This document shows, piece after piece, positions 1 to 5,007 of a DNA stretch of 6,444 nucleotides. A model generated the notes under the pieces. The model searched no databases, was not told where the DNA came from, and was given only the letters and a program-made list of their open reading frames with translations. The stretch comes from Coriobacteriales bacterium (lineage in GTDB: Bacteria; Actinomycetota; Coriobacteriia; Coriobacteriales; UBA8131), in contig JAIRZP010000081.1 of assembly GCA_031267175.1 (NCBI GenBank), positions 1-6,444 on the forward strand, read 5' to 3'. Position 1 is the stretch's first letter. Every line of letters begins with the position of its first letter. The translations under genes and the position numbers were made by a program.

Positions 1-52
1 CTTCAGAGCCAATACTTGTTATGTACTCTTCTAACGAATGCTGCAGGCAATT

Positions 53-57
53 GGGAG
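53..57 (+). promoter_or_regulatory. Ribosome binding site of the MazF-like toxin gene
   Basis: A GGGAG sequence ends 8 nt before the ATG at 66. It supports that ATG as the start, even though the conserved MazF core begins only about 27 residues into the protein. The 62 bases upstream hold no complete gene. Confidence 0.6.
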
Positions 58-65
58 TATAACCG

Positions 66-464
66 ATGGACAAAAAAGACTACAAAAACTGGATGGAAAC
101 AAAAGTCAAGATTCACAACGAGGCCCTTAAGCCTTCGATTTTCAAAAAGGGTGAGATCTGGGTCTGCAATGTCGGTGAGAATGTAGGTCATGAGAACGAC
201 GGTAAAGGGGTACAGTATACCCGTCCAGTTCTGATTATCCAGAAATACGGCAACATGACCTGCCATGTTCTCCCGCTTTCCACAACTCAAAGAAGAGGCT
301 ACTATTATTTCCCCTTTGATGGGCACTCGGGAAAGACGAGTGTTGCCTTGCTCACGCAGTCTCGCATTGTAGATGCTTCACGGCTGCGCAGGAAGATAGG
401 GTATGTGGACAAGTCAGTTTTTGTAGAAATACAGAAGAGGCTCAAGGAGGTTCTAGGACTCTAA
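66..464 (+). CDS. MazF/PemK-family endoribonuclease toxin
   Basis: This 132-residue protein is predicted to be a cytoplasmic, sequence-specific mRNA interferase of the MazF/PemK (Kid) fold, the toxin half of a type II toxin-antitoxin module. Visible family marks in order are GEIW at residues 29-32, NVGHE at 39-43, the RPVLIIQ strand at 53-59, PLSTT at 70-74, and the C-terminal SVALLTQSRIVDASRL block at 92-107. The Arg at 53, the Thr at 73/74 and the R100/D103 pair sit where catalytic or RNA-contacting residues occur in the family; that mapping is inferred, not computed. It is slightly longer than the usual 110-120 residues because of a charged N-terminal extension of about 26 residues. No antitoxin gene is visible downstream; one could lie just left of the window. 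Base composition is visibly more A+T-rich than in the regulator genes, which suggests horizontal acquisition. Family call is firm; cleavage specificity is unknown. Confidence 0.9.
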   Translation: MDKKDYKNWMETKVKIHNEALKPSIFKKGEIWVCNVGENVGHENDGKGVQYTRPVLIIQKYGNMTCHVLPLSTTQRRGYYYFPFDGHSGKTSVALLTQSRIVDASRLRRKIGYVDKSVFVEIQKRLKEVLGL

Positions 465-472
465 AGAATTCA

Positions 473-490
473 CCCCCGCCGAAGCGGGGG
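473..490. terminator. Hairpin terminator between convergent genes
   Basis: A perfect 7-bp G+C stem (CCCCCGC with GCGGGGG) encloses a 4-nt loop. Read on the minus strand the loop is UUCG closed by C-G, the extra-stable tetraloop, followed by TGAATTCTTT. It therefore looks better as a terminator for the leftward regulator operon. It also sits 8 nt after the toxin stop codon, so it could stop + strand transcription too, although no T-run follows on that side. Confidence 0.6.
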
Positions 491-496
491 GATACT

Positions 497-512
497 CTTG
501 GGCAGGCCCAAG
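497..512. terminator. Second hairpin in the convergent intergenic region
   Basis: CTTGGGC and GCCCAAG form a 7-bp inverted repeat with 2 bases between; a 6-bp stem with a CAGG loop is sterically more realistic. It lies next to the 473-490 hairpin, giving two stems in tandem between the toxin stop (464) and the regulator stop (592). A weaker CAATCC/GGATTG pair (554-559, 571-576) lies just after the regulator stop codon. A termination or 3'-end stabilising role is inferred from position only. Confidence 0.4.
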
Positions 513-524
513 CTTAATGAGGTC

Positions 525-533
525 ATTATAGCA
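525..533 (-). promoter_or_regulatory. Candidate extended -10 promoter facing the toxin 3' end
   Basis: The minus strand reads TGCTATAAT, a perfect extended -10 (TGnTATAAT). No good -35 is present at 17-18 nt; extended -10 promoters can work without one. Transcription would start near 518 and run immediately through the two hairpins at 512-497 and 490-473. It would make a short structured RNA, or on read-through an antisense RNA to the toxin gene. A chance match in A+T-richer intergenic DNA cannot be excluded. Confidence 0.3.
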
Positions 534-591
534 CATCCAATTTCAATATGTTGCAATCCGTAAAATACCTGGATTGAGATGCTAACCCCCG

Positions 592-2118
592 TTAACCCTC
601 CAACTCCACCATCTCTATGAGGTTGAGGAGTTCCTGGCGGGAGTGTATGCCCATCTTCTGATAGATATTGTAGATATGGGCCTTGGCGGTGTAGTGGGAT
701 ATGACGAGCTTCTCCTTGATGTAGACCGTGTTGCGGCCCTTGGAAAGCAGGCCCAGTATCTCGGATTGGCGCGGAGAGAGCCCGTACTCCTCGGCTACCT
801 GGGCACAGCGTTCGTCCCAGGAGTCCCGCTTGGGGATGGCACTCTCCTCGAGGCTTATCTCGCCGTCGGCCACCTCGCTGGAGACAGGGTAGTGATCCTC
901 CAGCACAAAGGTCGAGGCAAGGATGAACACGAGCATCAAGCCGCAAAACGCCAGTATGGTCCCTACACCCTCGCCGGCGGCGAGCGCGTCGCTGAAGGCA
1001 AGCGTGGCAAAGAGATAACCGGCGAGCACCCCCAGCAGATTGAAGGCCCTCCCATAGGCAAAGACCCGGATAGGGGAGAGTTCAAAGACGCGTACGCACA
1101 GCGAGATGGCCGAGTAATTGGTCACCAGGCTCAGCATGAAGACCGTAAAGAGCAGGAAGATGAAGACCAACTCCGCAATACCGCTCACAAAACTCAGGGG
1201 AAAGACGATAATCGCCGCGAGCGGCAGGAAGAGCCTGAGCTGCATCTTGGACGTGAGCGCGTGGAGCCACTGCGTATCAGCGATGAGGATAACGCAGGAT
1301 ACGATGGTGGCCAGGCCTACGCAGACGATGTTAGCAGGGTAATCAAAGTCGTGCATGATGAGGTAGATGCCTATGCCCAGGCACGGGGTGTAGGTGAGCG
1401 TATCGGCGATGAGCCGCCAGTTGATAGGATCCTTCTCGTCCGACTCACTGGCGGAGACCACGATGCCCGCGCGCTCCGTACCGATAATCTGCCTGCGGGT
1501 GTTGAGCGAAAGCACAAAACAGACGACGCTGGCTATGGGCAGCAAGGCGGTAAAGAACATCGAAGCGTACGGCAGGGATGAGGCGGTAAAGACATAGATG
1601 GCCGCGCCGACTATCAGGACCGCCGTAAGAAAGAGCAGTATCTGCTTGTGTTCCAGCGTGATGAGCAGGGTACTCCAGAGCAGGAGCAGGGCCGCGTAGC
1701 CAAAGCCGGAGAGTGCCCAGGGGATGAAGCTGTATTCCGCGAGGCCCCAGTTTGCCAGAAGCGGAGCCAGGCCCGAACACGGCCCCAGGCAGACGGCCAG
1801 GACGAGCAGCACGCGTTTGCCGGTATTGGTAGAGAGAAAGTCCGAGAAATACCAGGCGAGGCCCAGGGCCAGTATTGCCACGACTATCATGGGCAACTGG
1901 GCCGTCAGGCCGCCTCTCGCTTCTCCACCCTCCCACGGCAGCGCAAACAGCTGCTCGGAATTGAGCTGCGGATTGAGATAACTGAGAAAGAGCCAGGAGG
2001 CATACAGCGCAATGCCAATGAAGCCAAAGAAGTAGTAGGGGTTGATACGCCAGCCGCGTTTGGGCTCCTGCTCTGCCTCCAGGTTCTTTATGTGTGCCGT
2101 CCAGTCCCGGTCACTCAT
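592..2118 (-). CDS. Membrane LuxR-family transcriptional regulator (second gene of pair)
   Basis: This 508-residue protein has a short charged N-terminus (about 1-26) and about twelve hydrophobic segments (roughly 27-49, 73-93, 102-120, 131-155, 158-178, 183-204, 238-256, 263-281, 294-312, 316-338, 357-377, 386-405), arranged like a 6+6 MFS-type bundle. A polar linker follows, then a LuxR/GerE helix-turn-helix at about 444-508 (EYGLSPRQSEILGLLSKGRN, then TAKAHIYNIYQKMGIHSRQE). No receiver, PAS or autoinducer domain is seen, so the membrane part is presumed to sense a signal; the ligand is unknown. The ATG at 2118 is chosen because it has GGAGG 6 nt upstream and overlaps the stop of the upstream paralogue; the open frame extends further upstream only as a shadow of that gene. 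The DHYP motif just after the last membrane segment (about 408-411) is shared with the upstream paralogue. Confidence 0.93.
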   Translation of the reverse strand: MSDRDWTAHIKNLEAEQEPKRGWRINPYYFFGFIGIALYASWLFLSYLNPQLNSEQLFALPWEGGEARGGLTAQLPMIVVAILALGLAWYFSDFLSTNTGKRVLLVLAVCLGPCSGLAPLLANWGLAEYSFIPWALSGFGYAALLLLWSTLLITLEHKQILLFLTAVLIVGAAIYVFTASSLPYASMFFTALLPIASVVCFVLSLNTRRQIIGTERAGIVVSASESDEKDPINWRLIADTLTYTPCLGIGIYLIMHDFDYPANIVCVGLATIVSCVILIADTQWLHALTSKMQLRLFLPLAAIIVFPLSFVSGIAELVFIFLLFTVFMLSLVTNYSAISLCVRVFELSPIRVFAYGRAFNLLGVLAGYLFATLAFSDALAAGEGVGTILAFCGLMLVFILASTFVLEDHYPVSSEVADGEISLEESAIPKRDSWDERCAQVAEEYGLSPRQSEILGLLSKGRNTVYIKEKLVISHYTAKAHIYNIYQKMGIHSRQELLNLIEMVELEG

Positions 2119-2129
2119 AGTCAACCTCC
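2111..2129 (-). promoter_or_regulatory. Coupled stop/start with Shine-Dalgarno inside the upstream gene
   Basis: On the minus strand the second regulator starts with ATGAGTGA, in which the TGA at 2113-2111 is the stop codon of the first regulator, an 8-bp overlap. The GGAGG ribosome binding site (2129-2125) is encoded by the last codons of the first gene. This predicts translational coupling and a fixed expression ratio of the two proteins. Confidence 0.8.
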
Positions 2130-3784
2130 ACGTTCTCGAGCATGTCGATGAGCGCCTGCCGGGAGTGGACGCCGGTCTTTTGATAGATATGATAGATGTG
2201 GGCCTTGGCCGTATGCCGCGATACCACGAGCTCGTTCTGTATGTGCTCGGCGTTGCGCCCCTTCGCAAGCAGGAAGAGCACCTCGGTCTCCTTGGGAGAG
2301 AGCCCAAACTCCCGTGACAGCGCCTTGACGCGTTGGGTCCAGATGCCGCTGCGCTTTGAGTCCGGGTCCTCGGGCTCAGTGAGCATATAGGTGGAGAGGG
2401 TGTACAGGTCGCCCCGGGGCATGTTGCCCTTGGATTCCACCGCCTTGGCCTTGACAGCATTCTTGGCGCTTCCCCTGCTTGCGGGGTAATGGTCTCCAAA
2501 GACAAACGAGGAGGCAAGCACAAAGGCGGCAAGAAAGCCGAGCAGCAGCAGGGTCTCCCAGGTATGCTGCTCTATGGTGCCAAACAGCAGTTCATAGGGA
2601 GGAAAGTAGCTGAGGTAGAAGAGGAACGCGCCCACCAGAAAGCCCACGGCGTTGTCCGCCCGGCCAAAACCAAAGGCTCGAATGGAGTTGAGGCGATAGA
2701 CCCGCACGTGCTCGGAGAGCGCCGTGAGGTTGACGATGAACACTATCATGAAGAAGCAGAGCAGGAAGGCACAACCGAGGATCTGTGCGGTAAGGTCGTT
2801 AAAGATCAGGGGAGCAAAGCCGATGATTGCCGCCGGAGCGTGGAGCTTGACGAGGTGGTCCTCGGTAATCAGCCTGAAGCGGGCGGAGTCCAGGCCGGTG
2901 ATGACGGCGGCAAGGATAACGGCCACGGCCGCAGCCACCACGCCAAAAAGGCCACTGCCGGAGCACGCGATAAAACTGGCGGCAAAGCCGATGGCAGTGC
3001 AGTAGATGATAACCGAGACAATCGATTTGGTGGAGATGTGCTGGCGTCGGTCCGAGGTCTTGCCCTTGACGAGCAGCGGCTTGGGTGTCTCTGGCAGGCG
3101 AAAGCGGATGTAGGCAAAGCACCCCATGGACAGCCATACGATCGGCAGGGTAACCCACACGGCGGGCGAGGGCTGGAGGAATGACCGGAGCAGGACGAGG
3201 CCGGCTGCACAACCTATACACAGCGTGACAAACAGGACGATCCGATGCTCGCCTATCGTGCACAAAAAGCTGCTCCAGAGCAGGATCATGAAGCCCTGTC
3301 CCACGCCCATGAGCACCGAAGCCACGAGCGCCATAACGAGTTGCACCGTGGGGTCCAGCATGCCCACCAGGGAGCTTGGCAGGGCCACAACCACAAAGGC
3401 AAGGCTTTCAAGAACCACGCTGCCCACGAGCATGACCAGCACGCCCTGCATGCTCGAAAGCGTATCGGACAGGCGCCAGGCAACGAGAAGCACCACGAAC
3501 AGGGTTGCGACCTGAACCAGCCTGAAAAGCAGGTAAAGGGAGGGATCTGCGCTCTCAGCCTCCAGAGGTGCAATGATTATCTCAGGTGCCATCGAAGGCG
3601 AGATATAGACGATGAACATCCAGGCAAGATAAAGGGTAAAGCCGCAGAGGCCAAAAACCACAAAGGGACTGACCTCCCAGACTCTTTTCGTAGTGCCATG
3701 TGGACTCTTAGCGTCCGGAATCTCAGGCAAGTTGTCCCTCGGCCTTTTCTCGCAATTGTGCTGACACAAACAGGTATGGTGCAC
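2111..3784 (-). CDS. Membrane LuxR-family transcriptional regulator (first gene of pair)
   Basis: This is a paralogue of the regulator that follows it: about twelve hydrophobic segments and a C-terminal LuxR/GerE helix-turn-helix (REFGLSPKETEVLFLLAKGRN, then TAKAHIYHIYQKTGVHSRQA). Recognition-helix residues are nearly identical in the two, including KAHIY, IYQK and HSRQ. The GFGRAD/AYGRAF region before segment 11 and the DHYP after segment 12 are also shared. The start is uncertain. GTG 3784 (557 aa) has AGGGGG 6 nt upstream. TTG 3730 (539 aa) has GAGGG 5-6 nt upstream and gives a 22-residue N-terminus more typical before the first membrane segment. The frame is open to a TTG at 3895, but that would read through a palindrome with non-coding composition. 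The linker before the helix-turn-helix is longer than in the paralogue. It is presumably a membrane-tethered sensor-regulator; signal and targets are unknown. Confidence 0.9.
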   Translation of the reverse strand: MHHTCLCQHNCEKRPRDNLPEIPDAKSPHGTTKRVWEVSPFVVFGLCGFTLYLAWMFIVYISPSMAPEIIIAPLEAESADPSLYLLFRLVQVATLFVVLLVAWRLSDTLSSMQGVLVMLVGSVVLESLAFVVVALPSSLVGMLDPTVQLVMALVASVLMGVGQGFMILLWSSFLCTIGEHRIVLFVTLCIGCAAGLVLLRSFLQPSPAVWVTLPIVWLSMGCFAYIRFRLPETPKPLLVKGKTSDRRQHISTKSIVSVIIYCTAIGFAASFIACSGSGLFGVVAAAVAVILAAVITGLDSARFRLITEDHLVKLHAPAAIIGFAPLIFNDLTAQILGCAFLLCFFMIVFIVNLTALSEHVRVYRLNSIRAFGFGRADNAVGFLVGAFLFYLSYFPPYELLFGTIEQHTWETLLLLGFLAAFVLASSFVFGDHYPASRGSAKNAVKAKAVESKGNMPRGDLYTLSTYMLTEPEDPDSKRSGIWTQRVKALSREFGLSPKETEVLFLLAKGRNAEHIQNELVVSRHTAKAHIYHIYQKTGVHSRQALIDMLENVEVDYE

Positions 3785-3799
3785 CCAAGACCCCCTACG

Positions 3800-3864
3800 G
3801 TAGCAAAACTCAGGATTTTTCGCAAATCGGCCGGCAAACGGCGTGGCAAGAGTTACTATTTTTC
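3800..3864 (-). repeat. Two imperfect 22-nt direct repeats upstream of the regulator pair
   Basis: On the minus strand, copies begin at 3864 and 3821, 43 nt apart. They share GAAAAAT at the start and TTGCnAC at the end, with 16 of 22 positions identical by eye. The upstream copy overlaps the right half of the 40-bp palindrome in minus-strand sense; the downstream copy ends just before the AGGGGG ribosome binding site. Repeated sites at a fixed spacing suggest protein binding, but this is inference. Confidence 0.4.
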
Positions 3865-3898
3865 TCCGATGTCGGCGAAATACAGTAACTGGCAAGAG
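3844..3898 (+). repeat. Direct repeat TGGCAAGAG flanking the palindrome
   Basis: TGGCAAGAG occurs at 3844-3852 and again at 3890-3898, 46 nt apart, exactly bracketing the inverted repeat at 3851-3890. The arrangement is symmetrical palindrome plus flanking direct repeats, as in operators or in insertion/excision footprints. Confidence 0.5.
3851..3890. promoter_or_regulatory. 40-bp imperfect palindrome, candidate operator of the regulator operon
   Basis: All blocks share one centre at 3870/3871. AGTTACT (3851-3857) pairs with AGTAACT (3884-3890). TTTC-t-CCGA (3861-3869) pairs with TCGG-c-GAAA (3872-3880). Few positions fail to pair. It lies 67-106 nt upstream of the GTG start at 3784, where a dimeric LuxR-type regulator or other repressor could bind. 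Autoregulation by the two regulators is a natural guess. No convincing sigma-70 promoter was found within it. Confidence 0.5.
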
Positions 3899-3949
3899 GC
3901 TGCTCCTGGTTCACTGCTAATGATCCGAAGCGCAGCGTTTTTCTGTGCG

Positions 3950-3958
3950 TGCTATACT
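3950..3958 (+). promoter_or_regulatory. Candidate extended -10 promoter reading into the inverted-repeat element
   Basis: TGCTATACT matches an extended -10 (TGnTATAAT with one change). No -35 is recognisable 17 nt upstream. A start near 3965 would transcribe the whole nested inverted repeat that begins at 3984. Confidence 0.25.
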
Positions 3959-4038
3959 TACTCCTAGTACATGATCTTTGCTCCACACCCCACTGTCTGA
4001 GCGAAGCGTAGCGAACTCCCACTGTCATTCCGAGCGTA

Positions 4039-4109
4039 GGGCTGCACTTACTTTGCCTATGAGTAGCGCGGTAGTATCCCTCTGCTTCGGGGCAAAGTAA
4101 GTGCTGCCC
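4039..4109. repeat. 18-bp stem-loop inside the left arm
   Basis: GGGC-t-GCACTTACTTTGCC pairs with GGCAAAGTAAGTGC-t-GCCC around a 33-nt loop: 14 perfect pairs, one mismatch, then 4 more. At the equivalent place the right arm has only a short GGGGCTAAAGCCCC stem (4453-4466). The left copy therefore looks like the same hairpin with about 55 extra bases inserted as an extended stem. Confidence 0.6.
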
Positions 4110-4464
4110 GCAGTCGAGGAATCTTTGGCTGCGCACGTGCGAGATACAGACTCCGTTGACTTCCTGCGCAGCCAACCTCACCCGGAGCGTCCGTAAGGAC
4201 GCGACAGACACACAGGCTCCCGAAAAGGGTCTGCCCATTCGCCGTGTGGATTGTCTCGTAGGAACTGATAGGGTACTGTAGCGCCTGCTCTTCTCAGGCA
4301 GTCTTTGAGGTGTAGCTTCCTATGGGAGGGGTGGCTTGCAGTAGGCAGTAGCCCACTGTCGCGTCCTTCGGACGCTCCGGGCGAGGTTGGCTGCGGGTAG
4401 AGTATGTGCAGGCTGAGTAGTGCATATGCGCAGCCAAAGATTCCTCGACTGCGGGGCTAAAGCC

Positions 4465-4572
4465 CCTGCGCTCGGAATGACAGTGGGGGTTGTGGGACCA
4501 AGAATCCTACGTTCGGATTGACAGTGGGGGTTGTGGGGCTCAAGGCCCCTACGCTCAGACAGTAGGGGTGTG
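4465..4572. repeat. Tandem degenerate repeat, about 41-bp period, in the right arm
   Basis: ACAGTGGGGGTTGTGGG occurs at 4480-4496 and 4521-4537, exactly 41 bp apart. Each is preceded by a variant of CTGCGCTCGGAATG / CTACGTTCGGATTG. A third, more diverged unit (CTACGCTCAGACAGTAGGGG) ends at about 4567. The middle unit has no counterpart in the left arm, so the right arm was expanded or the left one contracted. Confidence 0.6.
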
Positions 4573-4615
4573 TAACGCCTTCTGTGAAGATTTTGTGAGA
4601 AATACCCCCAGGGGC

Positions 4616-4643
4616 TGGACAAATCCTCAAAATCGGGTAATAT
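4616..4643 (+). promoter_or_regulatory. Candidate promoter of the surface-protein gene
   Basis: TGGACA (4616-4621) and TAATAT (4638-4643) are separated by 16 nt, a fair sigma-70-type pair. TATATG at 4641 is an alternative -10. Transcription from near 4650 would give a leader of about 127 nt before the ATG at 4777. The rest of 4573-4776 shows no coding pattern. Confidence 0.4.
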
Positions 4644-4672
4644 ATGTCCTGTATGCAGACAAGACGCATTCT

Positions 4673-4731
4673 GTTTTGCCGTGGGCAGAGATAAGAACAG
4701 CTGGATCGTGTACGAGGGCACAGGGCAAAAC
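4673..4731 (+). other. Leader stem-loop candidate
   Basis: GTTTTGCC (4673-4680) is complementary to GGCAAAAC (4724-4731) with 43 nt between. It lies in the predicted 5' leader of the surface-protein transcript. No T-run follows, so it is not terminator-like. A regulatory role is speculative. Confidence 0.25.
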
Positions 4732-4760
4732 GGGAGAGACGGCGTAGGGCATGGGATCAT

Positions 4761-4769
4761 AAGAAGGGG
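4761..4769 (+). promoter_or_regulatory. Ribosome binding site for the ATG at 4777
   Basis: AAGAAGGGG ends 7 nt before the ATG at 4777. It is the only purine-rich Shine-Dalgarno-like sequence at a good distance from any start codon between 4573 and 5070. It thus decides that the surface-protein message begins translation upstream of the G tract. A two-codon frame, ATG ACA TGA (4772-4780), overlaps the start. Confidence 0.6.
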
Positions 4770-4776
4770 TTATGAC

Positions 4777-4914
4777 ATGATTTTCAAAAAGAAGAACACG
4801 CACCACCGCGATGCCACCGGATGTGAGAACGCCGCACACGCAACGGTGCTGACTGTCCCAGAAACGAGGGGGGGGGGGGGCTCACAGCCTCTCTTACCGG
4901 AGGTAGCCGCCTGA
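4777..4914 (+). CDS. 45-codon leader frame; N-terminus of a phase-variable protein in the OFF state
   Basis: Translation from ATG 4777 gives a basic, His/Lys-rich 30-residue start (MIFKKKNTHHRDATG...), an Arg-Gly4 stretch encoded by the G13 run, then SQPLLPEVAA and a TGA at 4912-4914. As a free peptide it resembles nothing I recognise. Its significance is its position: it has a good ribosome binding site and its frame is broken exactly at a homopolymer. If the tract had 14 or 11 Gs, translation would continue in the frame of the exported protein, with LTASLTGG and onward, with no stop through to the window end. With 12 Gs it would stop at a TAG near 4905. The product would carry an unusually long N-terminal region, about 107 residues to the signal-peptide cleavage site. 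Alternatives are a decayed start, or a base miscalled in the homopolymer. Confidence 0.5.
   Translation: MIFKKKNTHHRDATGCENAAHATVLTVPETRGGGGSQPLLPEVAA
4868..4880 (+). repeat. G13 homopolymer, candidate phase-variation switch
   Basis: Thirteen consecutive G residues lie inside the 5' coding region, 91 bases after the ATG at 4777. Runs of this length are highly prone to slipped-strand mispairing and are a classic basis for ON/OFF switching of surface proteins. The length read here puts the downstream exported protein out of frame. Confidence 0.85.
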
Positions 4915-4926
4915 CACCGTGCCAGG

Positions 4927-5007
4927 AGGGACGGGGCTGGCGTCACACTGCTCCCTCTCATCCTGGTGTTTTACCTCGTCCCGTTGTGGGACACCAGCCC
5001 CGTCCCT
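4927..5007. repeat. 81-bp inverted repeat overlapping the signal-peptide region
   Basis: AGGGACGGGGCTGG (4927-4940) pairs perfectly with CCAGCCCCGTCCCT (4994-5007). The stem continues after a mismatch with GTC/GAC and after another with CAC/GTG, giving 20 pairs in arms of 22 nt and a 37-nt loop. A nested GTCCC/GGGAC hairpin (4978-4992) competes with it. The 81-bp span is 27 codons, so its presence or absence would not change the frame. It may be an inserted palindromic unit or an mRNA structure affecting translation. Confidence 0.65.

Larger units (their letters stand above)
3984..4572. repeat. Nested long inverted-repeat element, non-coding
   Basis: Four blocks occur in order on the left and in reverse complement on the right. 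Block D is 3984-4003 against 4552-4572 (cacaccc-ctgtctgagcg, one base different in length). Block A is 4018-4040 against 4465-4487 (cactgtcattccgagcg). Block B is 4111-4140 against 4422-4451 (gtcgaggaatctttggctg). Block C is 4169-4207 against 4356-4393 (cagccaacct, then ggagcgtcc). Block C itself contains a small hairpin, GCGTCC/GGACGC, in both arms. The central 148 bp (4208-4355) is unpaired and holds only a weak GCCTG/CAGGC stem. No coding pattern or transposase is present, and no target-site duplication was found. It separates the regulator operon from the surface-protein gene. It could be a MITE-like element, two inverted copies of a dispersed intergenic repeat, or a structured RNA. Confidence 0.75.

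Noticed and set aside
3..62. Open frame of 19 codons ending 3 nt before the toxin start
   Set aside because: Too short to distinguish from chance and matches no antitoxin I recognise; noted only as a hint.
471..495. Single sequence resembling a type I-E CRISPR repeat (CCCCGC-nnnn-GCGGGG)
   Set aside because: Only one copy, no spacers, and the position between convergent stop codons is better explained as a terminator.
643..1581. Long + strand open frame opposite the second regulator
   Set aside because: Its charged, low-complexity translation is the reverse-complement shadow of hydrophobic coding; the minus-strand frame has membrane segments and a helix-turn-helix.
3785..3895. N-terminal extension of the first regulator to the TTG at 3895
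   Set aside because: It would place coding in the palindrome and repeats, has A+T-richer third positions, and lacks a ribosome binding site.
2489..3967. Open + strand frames opposite the first regulator (2489-3184, 3245-3967)
   Set aside because: Shadows of the membrane protein gene, with biased composition and no domain.
3984..4572. Insertion sequence or transposon interpretation of the inverted repeats
   Set aside because: No transposase-like coding between the arms and no target-site duplication seen; a non-autonomous element remains possible.
4320..4839. Open frames across the intergenic repeats (both strands)
   Set aside because: Their translations just mirror the tandem repeat units, with no start signals.
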